Assembly (NCBI GenBank): GCA_905478245.1
Contig: CAJQHT010000044.1
Coordinates: 1 to 38,610 of the forward strand
Source of the DNA: an uncultured Rickettsiales bacterium
GTDB taxonomy: Bacteria; Pseudomonadota; Alphaproteobacteria; Rickettsiales; UBA1997
Direction of reading: 5' to 3'
DNA: 38,610 nt
Shown one piece after another: positions 27,383-36,611 of the stretch; positions within the stretch are counted from its first letter, which is position 1; every line of letters starts with the position of its first letter. A program made the position numbers and the translations under genes. The notes below the pieces were generated by a model, which searched no databases, was not told the DNA's origin, and worked only from the letters and a program-made list of their open reading frames with translations.

Positions 27383-27931
27383 TTAAATTTCAGTTATAAC
27401 AATATTGGCAAAAACATGATTTGTGGAGCCATTACCTATTATTTGTAGATAAGCCTTTTCTCCTTTTGGTACTAGGGTTTGTTGATATAATGCTATTTCT
27501 GTTTCCTTTTCAATTTTAATGATACCGTTAATATAAGAAGCAGTGTGAAATCCTGAATTTGCTATTGTTCCAGTTAGTAATTTATCGCTCATTTTAGGAT
27601 TGTCAGTTTTTTTCATAAGCATTGCATAACCGGGCATATTTTTTGCACCTTTGCCCATGGGTACAATTTTTGATATAGCCATGATCCGATAATAGCCTTT
27701 TGATAGTATGATGCTGGATTTGGTGTATTTTATGCCTCGAGCGTGAACTTTGTCGAATTCTCTAATATTTAATTGTCCCTTAATATATTCTTTATTTTTA
27801 GTACCATATTCTTCCATGCTAATAAATTTCTTACCGCTATTCTGATTTAATAGTGCACATCCTGATAAAGAAATACATAGGATTAATAAAGAAGAAATTT
27901 GAGAATTCTTGCTTATTAAATATTTTATCAT
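27383..27931 (-). CDS. Small lipoprotein of unknown function, downstream of virB4
   Basis: I do not recognise the family. The 182-residue protein has a lipobox LSGC (Cys25) after a hydrophobic stretch at about 12-24. The mature part is rich in short strands with alternating polar and hydrophobic residues (SSIILSKGYYRIMAISKI, IIKIEKETEIALYQQ, HVFANIVITEI), consistent with a beta-sandwich. It starts 11 bp after the virB4 stop and is likely co-transcribed, so a role in the type IV secretion apparatus is possible but only inferred. VirB7 is the lipoprotein of that machine, but VirB7 is much shorter. Confidence 0.7.
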   Translation of the reverse strand: MIKYLISKNSQISSLLILCISLSGCALLNQNSGKKFISMEEYGTKNKEYIKGQLNIREFDKVHARGIKYTKSSIILSKGYYRIMAISKIVPMGKGAKNMPGYAMLMKKTDNPKMSDKLLTGTIANSGFHTASYINGIIKIEKETEIALYQQTLVPKGEKAYLQIIGNGSTNHVFANIVITEI

Positions 27932-27942
27932 AATTTTGAAAA

Positions 27943-30384
27943 TTAATTATTTATAGATTTCTCTGATTCAGAATTATTTTCTGGCTCTAGTAAATCTTTA
28001 ATTAGGGTTAAGAAGTGAGGAACCCAATCTTCTGATTTCTTACCAAATTTTTTCTTAATCTCATTCATTAGATATAAAGTGTTTGGAGTGGCAGCTAAAA
28101 TAGAAGCAACATCCATCATTTGAGATAAATCTAGGGTAGAGATTATGGTGTCATCTGCATGTTTTAATAAAAATTGCCTATTATTGATGTTTAGCTGTGG
28201 TAGAATTTGATATTCTTCATCGCTTAGCCCAAAAACAGTTTTATAATATTCGTTTGGCGCTGGATTTGGTAAAAATATTTGGGTAGCAATATTGTCGTGA
28301 ATGTCGCTTTTAGCGGCATCTTCGATATTTTTGGTAGCCAAGATAATCATACAATTCTTTTCCTTCATTCGTTTTAACCAGTTGTTAATATCTGGACCAA
28401 GGGCGTAATTATCTAGTAATTCCCATGCTTCGTCTAAAACTAATATAGAAGGAGAGCCATCAAGGCTATTTTCAATTTTTCGTAAGAGATAAGTTATAAC
28501 GGGGATTAAAATAGGCTTTTTATCAATTATGGGACTGAGATCTATTGCATTTACTCTGTTATCTCTAAAATTTGCTGGAACTTCGTGGTCAAACAGGAAT
28601 GAATATTTTCCTCCCGAATGCCAAGGTTGAAGTTTTTTATAGATATTTTGCGTGTCTTTAGTGTTAAATAATTCAGCTGCTTTGGATAAAAGTATAATAT
28701 TTTGTTTTATAATTTCATCAACAATATTAGGTATTAGATCTAATTCTTCTTGTACTATTTTTTCTTTTCCATATTTTGTTAAGCATACAAACCAATTATG
28801 TAGAAATAATCTATTTTCATCAGTTTTTTTAAGGCTTAAAGGGCACATTCTTAAAGTTTCAGCGTGATCTAGGTTTTTGCTTAAAGATAAATAATTGCCC
28901 TCGATAGCATTTATAAATATTTTACCAGATTTGTTATATCCAAAATAATATAATTTACTATTAAATTTTTCTGCTTGCGCTATTAGGAAATTGAGTAATA
29001 TTGTTTTCCCGGATCCTTTTGGTCCAATAATCATGGTATGACCGTTATCCTGATTGTGAAAATTAAAGAAATAAGGGGTTTCCATGATGGTTCTAAATAC
29101 TGTGACAGCATCTCCCCAGTGATTACCTGCTAAATTTCCAGCTGGAAAATTGTGCAAAGAGGCAAATCCACCTATTCTGCCAATATTAATAGGTTTCTGT
29201 CTTCTTAAAAAGGAGAAGTTACCCGGCAATTGTGACCAAAAACAGAGTTCAGTAAAAATATCCTCTCTTACTGTAACCAGACCTAAATCCTGCAATCTTT
29301 TTAATGAAATATTAAGATCTTGGGATAGGCCTTGAGAGGTTTTATTGATCAACATTATTGTTATTTGCTGTTTACCATAATCTGTAACAGATCCAGAATC
29401 TCCCCCTATTATATTTTTTAGGCCTGATAAATTTCTCATATTATTACTATCACTTACATCTAAGATATAATTCTGATAATCTAGATCAATTAACGCATCT
29501 TTTCTGCTGATGAAATCTATTGATTGTGTAACAATAAATTCTTGCGGCAATTGTAAAAAATTATCCAAAGCTGCCACTGAAATTTCTTGATATTCCTTTA
29601 CAGATAACATGCAGGCGTAATTTGCTGTATCATTTCCAGAAACGGCAATATTATTATTTCCAACTGCTAAACCATAATTTGATACTAATTCTTCAGACAT
29701 ATCTGTTGTGGTTAAAGGGTATCTGTCTTCATTTAAATTAATAATTTTACCGAAGAATCTCATGGGTTCTGAATAATATGCATTGCCAAATTTATTAACT
29801 CCTAGAATTTTAGCACCATAATGATTGAGGTCTTTCATTGCTTCCGTAGTTATCGTATTCAATTCTTTATAAGATTTTTCTAATTCTGTCTTATGTAGTT
29901 TTTTAATTGAAGAAAATGAGAAAGAATTCAATATATTTTTTACATTAGAAATAGACGTGTCATATCCCTCGATAATTACTGTAATATATAATTCATTAAC
30001 ATATTGATTATCTAATTTATTGACTTTATGCCAAGCTGAGTTTAGTTTTTGAGTAAATATATTTTGATATTCTCCTTTTGGGGCGATATTTTTCTTTCTT
30101 CTAATGGTACTAATCCATAAGGCAAACTTGTCTGATTTAATATTATCAAGTAAAGTATCGCGAATTGTTTCTCTAAGATTTATGAATTCTGATGATATAT
30201 TTTCATGATTAAAGCCAGTTATTCTGATGACTTTCATTAATTCGCCGTTTTTAGTAATAATGGTATTACGATTATAATAACCTATAAATGGTACAAAATC
30301 CGTATTAGGGTTTTCATAAGAAGCTGTTCTGGAGATTTTACTAGGATCTTCTCTTTGAGCTCTTCTTAATTTGAATTTTGACAT
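27943..30384 (-). CDS. virB4: Type IV secretion ATPase VirB4
   Basis: VirB4 is the largest energiser of VirB-type secretion machines and acts at the inner membrane. The 813 residues have an N-terminal CagE/TrbE-type domain (about 30-350) and a C-terminal ATPase domain with Walker A GPKGSGKT at 454-461 and Walker B ILVLDEAWEL at about 645. Length fits VirB4. In Rickettsiales the rvh secretion genes are scattered in small groups and virB4 is duplicated; this copy stands without virB3 or virB6, like the isolated copy. Its ATG follows the gltA stop with no gap, so its translation is coupled to gltA, and a lipoprotein gene follows. Confidence 0.94.
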   Translation of the reverse strand: MSKFKLRRAQREDPSKISRTASYENPNTDFVPFIGYYNRNTIITKNGELMKVIRITGFNHENISSEFINLRETIRDTLLDNIKSDKFALWISTIRRKKNIAPKGEYQNIFTQKLNSAWHKVNKLDNQYVNELYITVIIEGYDTSISNVKNILNSFSFSSIKKLHKTELEKSYKELNTITTEAMKDLNHYGAKILGVNKFGNAYYSEPMRFFGKIINLNEDRYPLTTTDMSEELVSNYGLAVGNNNIAVSGNDTANYACMLSVKEYQEISVAALDNFLQLPQEFIVTQSIDFISRKDALIDLDYQNYILDVSDSNNMRNLSGLKNIIGGDSGSVTDYGKQQITIMLINKTSQGLSQDLNISLKRLQDLGLVTVREDIFTELCFWSQLPGNFSFLRRQKPINIGRIGGFASLHNFPAGNLAGNHWGDAVTVFRTIMETPYFFNFHNQDNGHTMIIGPKGSGKTILLNFLIAQAEKFNSKLYYFGYNKSGKIFINAIEGNYLSLSKNLDHAETLRMCPLSLKKTDENRLFLHNWFVCLTKYGKEKIVQEELDLIPNIVDEIIKQNIILLSKAAELFNTKDTQNIYKKLQPWHSGGKYSFLFDHEVPANFRDNRVNAIDLSPIIDKKPILIPVITYLLRKIENSLDGSPSILVLDEAWELLDNYALGPDINNWLKRMKEKNCMIILATKNIEDAAKSDIHDNIATQIFLPNPAPNEYYKTVFGLSDEEYQILPQLNINNRQFLLKHADDTIISTLDLSQMMDVASILAATPNTLYLMNEIKKKFGKKSEDWVPHFLTLIKDLLEPENNSESEKSINN

Positions 30385-31680
30385 TTATTTTTTATTATTA
30401 ATATAATCTCTTTTAATATGTCCTGTATATAATTGGCGAGGTCTGCCTATTTTGAATTCTTTATCTTCCACCATTTCTTTCCATTGAGCTATCCAGCCAG
30501 AGCAACGAGCAATGGCAAAAATTGCTGTAAATAATGTTACGGGAATATTGAGTGCTTTATATATAATTCCAGAATAAAAATCTACATTAGGAAATAATTT
30601 TCGTTTGATAAAATACTCATCGTTTAAGGCTATTCTTTCTAATTCAACGGCTATATCTAATAGTGGATCATTTTTAATGCCAAGTTCGGCAAGAATTTCA
30701 TCGCAAGATTCTTTTAAAACAGCTGCTCTTGGATCATAATTTTTATAAACCCGATGACCAAATCCCATTAATTTAAATGGATCGTCTTTGTCTTTGGCGC
30801 GTTTAATGAAACCGGCTATGTTATTTTTGGAACCAATTTGTTTTAACATTTCTATTACCGCTTCATTAGCTCCTCCATGACTAGGGCCCCAAAGCGAGGC
30901 TATTCCAGCACCAATGCAGGCAAAGGGATTTGCTCCAGAGGATCCGGCGAGCCTTACGGTGGAAGTAGATGCGTTTTGTTCGTGATCTGCATGAAGAATT
31001 AATATTTTCTCCATTGCTTTAGAGATGGCTGGACTAACTTTATAATTATTTATTGAAGTAGAAAATAACATATTTAAGAAATTTTCTGCAAATCCTAAAT
31101 CTGGTCTTGGTCTAACTATAGGTTCTCCAATAGAGTATTTATATGCCATTGCTGCCAATGTCGGTAATTTTGCTATAATTTTATATACAATTTCATTTCT
31201 ACCATCTGAAGTTGAGGTTTCTGCGGTATCATGATAAAATGCAGATAAAGAAGCTACGGCTCCAACAAGAATTGCCATTGGGTGAGCTCTTCTTGGGAAT
31301 CCTCTATATAAGAATTGTAACTGCTCATGAATAATCATGTGTTTTTGAATATTATGCTCAAAATCATCATATTCTTTTTTCTTTGGAAGATCGCCGTTAA
31401 CAAGCAAATAGCAGGTTTCTAAATAATTGCTCTGAGTAGCTAGATCTTCTATTGAATAGCCGCGATGACGCAAAATTCCTTTATCTCCATCGATATAGGT
31501 TATTTTAGATTTGCAAGATGCAGTTGAGATGAAGCCTGGATCATAAGTGAATTTATTGCTCTCTTTTAGTAAAGATGTGATATCAATGACATCTTGTCCA
31601 ATTGATGCCTTGTGAATAGGAAAAATGATCTCTTTACCGTCCGGTAAGATTAATTTTGCTTCATTTTTAATATTTCCCAT
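30385..31680 (-). CDS. gltA: Citrate synthase
   Basis: GltA condenses oxaloacetate and acetyl-CoA in the TCA cycle. I choose the ATG at 31680 because AGGAGA stands five bases before it and the protein then has 431 residues, the usual length; an upstream ATG at 31785 would add 35 unlike residues and overlap the mnmA start. The protein shows [24 protein letters not shown], the catalytic His in [42 protein letters not shown] and [13 protein letters not shown] near-consensus promoter lies about 55 bp upstream. The stop codon abuts the virB4 ATG. Confidence 0.96.
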   Translation of the reverse strand: MGNIKNEAKLILPDGKEIIFPIHKASIGQDVIDITSLLKESNKFTYDPGFISTASCKSKITYIDGDKGILRHRGYSIEDLATQSNYLETCYLLVNGDLPKKKEYDDFEHNIQKHMIIHEQLQFLYRGFPRRAHPMAILVGAVASLSAFYHDTAETSTSDGRNEIVYKIIAKLPTLAAMAYKYSIGEPIVRPRPDLGFAENFLNMLFSTSINNYKVSPAISKAMEKILILHADHEQNASTSTVRLAGSSGANPFACIGAGIASLWGPSHGGANEAVIEMLKQIGSKNNIAGFIKRAKDKDDPFKLMGFGHRVYKNYDPRAAVLKESCDEILAELGIKNDPLLDIAVELERIALNDEYFIKRKLFPNVDFYSGIIYKALNIPVTLFTAIFAIARCSGWIAQWKEMVEDKEFKIGRPRQLYTGHIKRDYINNKK

Positions 31681-31734
31681 TTTTCTCCTAATTAATTTAT
31701 TACTTGATTTTAATATCAAATTTATATTATTATG

Positions 31735-31763
31735 ATTATAATATTTTATATTTATTTTTTCAA
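31735..31763 (-). promoter_or_regulatory. Sigma-70-type promoter of gltA-virB4-lipoprotein
   Basis: On the minus strand TTGAAA (31758-31763) is followed after exactly 17 bp by TATAAT (31735-31740). Transcription should start around 31728, giving a leader of about 48 nt with AGGAGA near its end. The -35 box lies just 13 bp before the mnmA ATG on the other strand, so the mnmA and gltA control regions overlap. Confidence 0.7.
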
Positions 31764-31775
31764 TTAATTTGTTCA

Positions 31776-32927
31776 ATGAATTCACTGAATTTTCAAAAAA
31801 AAGAAAAAGATACTAGGGTTGTAGTTGCTATGTCTGGAGGAGTTGATTCTTCTGTTGCGGCTGTAATGCTAAAGAAGCAAGGATATGAGGTTATTGGAAT
31901 TACTTTACAGCTATATGATCATGGTGCAGTAATTAATAATAAGAAAGCTTGTTGTGCTGGTCTTGATATAAAAGATGCAAAAAATATTGCTTTAGAGTAT
32001 AATTTTCCTCATTATGTTCTGGATTATGAAAGTATTTTTAAGGAATCTGTTATTGAAGATTTTGCTGATAGTTATCTAAGGGGTGAAACGCCAATTCCAT
32101 GTATAAAATGTAATCAGTCAGTAAAATTTAAAGATTTATTTAAAGTGGCAAAAGATTTGGGGGCAGATTGTTTGGTTACTGGCCATTATGTGCAAAGAAT
32201 ATTTGATAATAAGGAGATTAAGATGTTAAAAGGAATTGATCAAAATAAAGATCAGAGCTATTTTTTATTTGCAACAACCAAAGATCAATTAGATTTCTTA
32301 AGATTTCCTTTGGGAGATAAAACAAAAAAAGAAACTAGAAAAATAGCTAAAGAATTTGATATAAAAATTGCCGATAAGCCAGATAGTCAGGATATATGCT
32401 TTGTTCCCGATGGAAATTATCAGAAAGTTATTAATAAAATTCGTCCTACTTCTTTTAAATCTGGTGATATTATCGATTTATCAGGAAATATTTTAGGCAA
32501 GCATGATGGTATTATTAACTATACTATTGGTCAAAGAAAAGGTCTCGGTATTTCAAATAAAGAGCCGCTTTATGTAGTGAAAATTGATCCTAAAAAAAAT
32601 CAAGTCACAGTTGGTTATGAGCATGATTTATTGGGACAAGAATTTGCTATTAAAGAGTTAAATTGGCTAGGAAATGATGATATTTTTAATAATGAAATAG
32701 AATTTGAAGTTAAATTAAGGTCGGTAGGTAATTTACAAAGAGCTATTATAAAGGCAGATAAAAATAATCAAACTGCAATTATAAAAATGGTAAAGTCAAC
32801 CAGAGCAATTACTAAGGGGCAGGCTTGCGTTATTTATGATGGTGATCGCGTTATGGGTGGAGGTTGGATCAATGAGGTTATGCCTCCCATTTTACAGATG
32901 GTGCAATATGAAGAGGAAAATGCCTAA
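31776..32927 (+). CDS. mnmA: tRNA-specific 2-thiouridylase
   Basis: MnmA (TrmU) thiolates U34 of tRNA-Lys, -Glu and -Gln using ATP and a sulfur relay. I start at the ATG at 31776, where the protein begins shortly before the ATP-pyrophosphatase motif [20 protein letters not shown]; the frame is open upstream to 31704 but those 24 residues are hydrophobic and unlike the family. The two catalytic cysteines are in [14 protein letters not shown] and [13 protein letters not shown]. The central TGHYVQR motif and the C-terminal GQRKGLGIS and [19 protein letters not shown] are present. Length (383) is normal. The window also has a substrate, tRNA-Glu(TTC). Confidence 0.95.
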   Translation: MNSLNFQKKEKDTRVVVAMSGGVDSSVAAVMLKKQGYEVIGITLQLYDHGAVINNKKACCAGLDIKDAKNIALEYNFPHYVLDYESIFKESVIEDFADSYLRGETPIPCIKCNQSVKFKDLFKVAKDLGADCLVTGHYVQRIFDNKEIKMLKGIDQNKDQSYFLFATTKDQLDFLRFPLGDKTKKETRKIAKEFDIKIADKPDSQDICFVPDGNYQKVINKIRPTSFKSGDIIDLSGNILGKHDGIINYTIGQRKGLGISNKEPLYVVKIDPKKNQVTVGYEHDLLGQEFAIKELNWLGNDDIFNNEIEFEVKLRSVGNLQRAIIKADKNNQTAIIKMVKSTRAITKGQACVIYDGDRVMGGGWINEVMPPILQMVQYEEENA

Positions 32928-33149
32928 TAATATAAGGCGGAAAAATCAAGAAGCAGCCGCAGAAGCGGCAGAAGCAAAAAAAAGTAGAAGTTTCACAGCA
33001 ATTTTACCATAAAAATATTTAGAATTTAATTCATTTATAAGTTAAAATGGTATTATTCATGCTTCTGCTGTAGGTAGTCTTGAGAAGGTGAAGATGATAA
33101 TATCAAGCCAAAAGGATGTTCTCCTAAATTTACAACAAAGGAGGAGGCC
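32928..33149. other. Gap with decayed coding-like sequence around a repeat fragment
   Basis: Sequence with coding character lies on both sides of the repeat fragment at 33001-33052: EAAAEAAEAKKSRSF just after mnmA, and HASAVGSLEKVK followed, in a second frame, by KPKGCSPKFTTKEEALNKL. Neither has a start codon and a stop of its own in a sensible place. I read this as the remains of a lost gene, at low certainty. GCCGC-AGAA-GCGGC makes a small GC-rich hairpin just downstream of mnmA. Confidence 0.4.
33001..33052 (+). repeat. Right-half MITE-like fragment, copy 7
   Basis: Fifty-two bases match the right end of the older copy at lpxB almost perfectly: ATTTTACCATAAAAATATTT, a slightly variable middle, and GTTAAAATGGTA. 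The left half is absent. It belongs to the older sub-type of the family, with ATGGTA rather than TTGGTA at its end. Confidence 0.75.
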
Positions 33150-33875
33150 TTAAATAAATTGACCAATGATAGCAAGAGCGCTAATTATAGCCGTATCTGA
33201 TCTTAAAATCCTATTTCCCAAGCTAATTTTGTGAATATTCTGCATTTTATAAAAATTTTCAAATTCTTTTTTTGAAAAACCGCCCTCTGGGCCAATAAAA
33301 ACTATAATCTCTGCTGTATTTTTGAGATCTATTTTATTTAAAACCTCATTAGCATTATTATTTTTAATGGATTCATCACATAAAATTAGAATCTGTTTTT
33401 CATTTAAATTATTTAAATATTTATTTAATTTTGTTATTGGTAATAATTCTGGAATATCAATTCTTTCACATTGTTCGCAGGCTTCTTTGATATTAGCTAG
33501 AAAACGTTTCTGATTAATTTTGTCAATAACAGAGTGATTAGTTATTATTGGCTGAAACTTGTTAACCCCCATTTCCGTTGCCTTTGCTGCCACAAAATCA
33601 ATTCTAACATTTTTTACCGGGGCAAAGGCTAGAGTTATATTTGATGAAATATCCTGTTTTTTAGTTTTGGAAATAATTTTAACAAGGCAATCTTTTTTGT
33701 TAATCTGAGTGATTTGCGCCTGAAATTCACCATCAATACCATTGAAAATGAGAATTTCATCATTTATTTTTAATCTCATAACTTTAATTAGATAATCAAA
33801 ATCGTTATTTTTGATTTCAATTGAACTATCTTTGATGATATTTTCTTGATAAATAAATAATCTTGTTAGTTTCAT
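33150..33875 (-). CDS. rsmE: 16S rRNA (uracil-1498-N3)-methyltransferase
   Basis: RsmE methylates N3 of U1498 in the decoding region of 16S rRNA. The 241-residue protein has the PUA-like N-terminal domain (RLFIYQENIIKD..., HYLIKVMRL-like DYLIKVMRLKINDEILIFNG) and the SPOUT knotted methyltransferase domain with AAKATEMGVNKFQPIIT, FIGPEGGFSKKEFE, and the terminal SLGNRILRSDTAIISALAII. Length is normal. It is convergent with mnmA and alone. Confidence 0.94.
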   Translation of the reverse strand: MKLTRLFIYQENIIKDSSIEIKNNDFDYLIKVMRLKINDEILIFNGIDGEFQAQITQINKKDCLVKIISKTKKQDISSNITLAFAPVKNVRIDFVAAKATEMGVNKFQPIITNHSVIDKINQKRFLANIKEACEQCERIDIPELLPITKLNKYLNNLNEKQILILCDESIKNNNANEVLNKIDLKNTAEIIVFIGPEGGFSKKEFENFYKMQNIHKISLGNRILRSDTAIISALAIIGQFI

Positions 33876-33956
33876 GTTGGATTTATTCTTGTTTTTAAAA
33901 AATTTTAATATATAAAATATAGAAAATTCTAAATTAAAATTCTATAGTGTTAATTA

Positions 33957-34128
33957 TACCAAATCCCATCTTTAAAATGGGTTAAAATAATAAATAATCT
34001 AACTTATATTTTTTGATTAAAATCATAAAAAGCCTCGTTAAAATATGAACATACTGACGATTCTTTTTTTATAATTTTTATCTAAAAAATATTTTGTTAT
34101 ATTATTCATTAAAGATTAAGAATTGGTA
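33957..34128 (+). mobile_element. MITE-like element, full-length copy 8, upstream of pstC
   Basis: The 172-bp copy runs from TACCAAATCCCATCTTTAAA to TTAAGAATTGGTA with the full interior. TTA precedes it and TTG follows it, one mismatch from a target duplication. Its terminal repeats pair over about 19 bp. It is the cleanest single copy after the nested one, and fills much of the 313-bp gap between rsmE and pstC. Confidence 0.88.
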
Positions 34129-34143
34129 TTGTTATTTTTAACT

Positions 34144-34165
34144 ATTTTAAAGATGAATTTTGGTA
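34144..34165 (+). repeat. Isolated right terminal repeat next to copy 8
   Basis: TTTTAAAGATGAATTTTGGTA matches the right terminal repeat of the family, followed by TTA. It may be what remains of an older element. It ends about 25 bp before the pstC ATG, so it is part of the pstC leader. Confidence 0.55.
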
Positions 34166-34188
34166 TTAATTCAAAATATTGATATTTT

Positions 34189-35364
34189 ATGTATTTCTTG
34201 GCTCTAGCAATAATTTTAATATCAATTAATTTTCTTTTTCTAAGAAAGAAATTAGAAAATATTAATGTTAATAGTAATTCTAAATCATTAAAGCCACATT
34301 ATTTATATTGCTTTATTTTATGGTCTGCAATATTTATTATTTTATCTTTGTTTGCTATAAATGATATAAAATTCTTGTTAAAATTTATTATTTTAGCGAT
34401 ATTGCTATTTTCCTCTTCATTCCTCACTTTATTTTTACTAAAAAAAGGCTTTAATGCCAAGAAGCATCTAGAGGGTTTTACAAGATATTTGATGATGATC
34501 TGCACTTTATGTGGAATTATAATAACTCTGCTTATAACTTTTTCAATATTATTTGAAGCAATTAGATTTTTTAAAATAGCAGGATTTTTTAATTTTATTT
34601 TAGGCACAAGCTGGAATCCTCAAATCGCAGTTTATGAGGGGCAAGCTGTCAGTGATAGTTCTTTTGGTATGATTCCAATTTTTACAGGAACTTTATTAAT
34701 AACATTTATTGCGATGATTTTTGCTGCTCCACTTGGTTTATTTGGTGCAATTTATCTTTCGCAATATGCCAAAAAATATGTTAGAGATATTCTGAAGCCA
34801 ATATTAGAGATATTAGCTGGAATTCCTACTGTGGTTTATGGCTATTTTGCTGCAGTGGTAATTGCCCCATCTTTAAAAATATTTTTTAATTATTTTAATA
34901 TCAATATAGCCTCAGAAAGCGCTCTTGGCGCAGGATTTGTTATGGGTATAATGATTATTCCATTTATTTTATCTCTTTCTGAAGATGCAATTAGCGCTGT
35001 TCCTGCGTCTCTTAAAGATGGAGCATTAGCACTTGGAAGCACTAAATCTGAAACAATAAAAAAAGTAATATTAGCTAGTGCATTTCCAAATATTATTAGT
35101 GCGATGTTACTTGCTGTCTCAAGGGCAATTGGTGAAACGATGATTGTAGTAATGGCGGCTGGGTTAGTTGCTAAATTAACTGTTAATCCTCTAGAGTCTG
35201 TGACAACAGCAACTGTGCAAATCGTTACACTTTTGGTTGGAGATCAAGAGTCTGATAGTCCAAAAACACTTGCTGCATTTGCTCTGGGTTTAGTGTTATT
35301 CGTAACAACATTAATTTTAAATATTATAGCCTTAATAACTGTTAAGAAATTTAAAGTAAAATGA
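34189..35364 (+). CDS. pstC: Phosphate ABC transporter permease PstC
   Basis: PstC is one of the two inner-membrane permeases of the high-affinity phosphate importer. The 391-residue protein has an N-terminal region with about three hydrophobic segments ahead of the family core, then the permease domain with SFGMIPIFTGTLLITFIAM, the LEILAGIPTVVYGYFA stretch, and the EAA-type loop DGALALGSTKSETIKKVIL. The long N-terminus is typical of the alphaproteobacterial type. It overlaps pstA by 4 bp. No pstS, pstB or phoU gene is in the window, so the other parts are encoded elsewhere. Confidence 0.93.
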   Translation: MYFLALAIILISINFLFLRKKLENINVNSNSKSLKPHYLYCFILWSAIFIILSLFAINDIKFLLKFIILAILLFSSSFLTLFLLKKGFNAKKHLEGFTRYLMMICTLCGIIITLLITFSILFEAIRFFKIAGFFNFILGTSWNPQIAVYEGQAVSDSSFGMIPIFTGTLLITFIAMIFAAPLGLFGAIYLSQYAKKYVRDILKPILEILAGIPTVVYGYFAAVVIAPSLKIFFNYFNINIASESALGAGFVMGIMIIPFILSLSEDAISAVPASLKDGALALGSTKSETIKKVILASAFPNIISAMLLAVSRAIGETMIVVMAAGLVAKLTVNPLESVTTATVQIVTLLVGDQESDSPKTLAAFALGLVLFVTTLILNIIALITVKKFKVK

Positions 35365-36611
35365 TGAAGATACAGGATCAGATAAAATTAAGTTTACAAA
35401 AAAGACATAAGCAGGAGAAGATTTTTAAGGCTGCTGGAATTTTTGCAATAATATTATCATTGTTATTTTTGATTATTTTATTTGCATCAGTTATATCAAA
35501 GGGTTACAGTGCTTTTCTTAGTAATAAGATTGCAATTGAATTTGAGGTAAAAGAAGAATATTTGACTAAAAAAGCAAGATATAGAAAAATTACTAAAAAC
35601 ATTATATTAGAAAAATTTGGAAATATTGAAGATAGGAGTGACAGACTTCAGCTAATGGGTTTATTCAGCAGATCCTTTAAAAAAGAATTGAAGGATTTTT
35701 TAGAGAGTAATCAGGATAAAGTTAATCAGAAGGTAAGAGTATGGTTTACTGCATCTTCAAATGTTGATATCTTTTTAAAACAATTTCTTAATAAAAAACA
35801 ATTTGAAATTAACGAAACTAATTTAACAAAAAGACAAATAAATTGGATTAATGAATTATATAAAAATGACAATATTAAAGAAGTCTTTAATATTAATTTT
35901 TTGAAAAATGCAGATTCTAGAGAGTCGGAAATAGCAGGTATTGGAGCTGGTATTACTGGATCATTCTTTACAATAATTATATTTTTACTTTTTGCATTTC
36001 CAGTTGGGGTAATGGCGGGAATATATTTAGAAGAATTTGCTAAGAAGAATATTGTTACAGATATTATTGAAATATCTATTAATAACTTGGCTGCCATACC
36101 TTCAATTTTATATGGCTTGCTTGGTTTGATTGTTTATTTAAATATGATGCATTTACCCAGATCTTCAGCTATAGTTGGTGGATTAACACTATCTTTGCTG
36201 GTTTTGCCAATAATAATTATTGCAACCAGAAATGCTATAAATACAATTCCAACTTATATTAAAGATGCTGCAATTGCTCTTGGGGCATCAAAAATGCAGA
36301 TTATTTTTCATTATATATTTCCTCTTTCACTTCCTGGAATAATGACTGGAACTATTTTAGCTATTTCACGCGCTTTGGGAGAGACGGCTCCCTTAATTAT
36401 GATAGGAATGATTGCATTTGTTGCTGATGTGCCTACCTCTTTTAGTGATCCTACTTCGGTTCTGCCGGTTCAGGTTTACTTATGGTCTGATGCTCCAGAG
36501 CCAGGATTTGCTGAAAAAACAGCTGGTGCAATTATGATTTTATTGATATTTTTAATATCTTTTAATGCAATTGCAGTTTATTTACGTAAGAAATTTGAAA
36601 AGAAATGGTAA
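35361..36611 (+). CDS. pstA: Phosphate ABC transporter permease PstA (with N-terminal DUF3333 domain)
   Basis: PstA pairs with PstC in the phosphate importer. The 416 residues start with a cytoplasmic/periplasmic N-terminal extension of about 190 residues around one membrane segment (about 24-48), which matches the DUF3333 form found in alphaproteobacteria. The permease core follows with AGIGAGITGSFFTIIIFLL, NLAAIPSILYGLLGL, and the EAA loop DAAIALGASKMQIIFHYIFP. It overlaps pstC by ATGA and folP by 7 bp, a strongly coupled unit. Confidence 0.93.
   Translation: MMKIQDQIKLSLQKRHKQEKIFKAAGIFAIILSLLFLIILFASVISKGYSAFLSNKIAIEFEVKEEYLTKKARYRKITKNIILEKFGNIEDRSDRLQLMGLFSRSFKKELKDFLESNQDKVNQKVRVWFTASSNVDIFLKQFLNKKQFEINETNLTKRQINWINELYKNDNIKEVFNINFLKNADSRESEIAGIGAGITGSFFTIIIFLLFAFPVGVMAGIYLEEFAKKNIVTDIIEISINNLAAIPSILYGLLGLIVYLNMMHLPRSSAIVGGLTLSLLVLPIIIIATRNAINTIPTYIKDAAIALGASKMQIIFHYIFPLSLPGIMTGTILAISRALGETAPLIMIGMIAFVADVPTSFSDPTSVLPVQVYLWSDAPEPGFAEKTAGAIMILLIFLISFNAIAVYLRKKFEKKW

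Noticed and set aside
31704-31775. Upstream start of mnmA, adding 24 hydrophobic residues
   Set aside because: The extra residues are encoded by the promoter region of gltA and have no counterpart in the family; an ATG at 31776 gives normal length.
31681-31785. Upstream start of gltA at 31785, adding 35 residues
   Set aside because: The AGGAGA before the ATG at 31680 and the usual length of 431 residues favour the shorter form; the added residues are Asn/Ile/Lys-rich and unlike the family.
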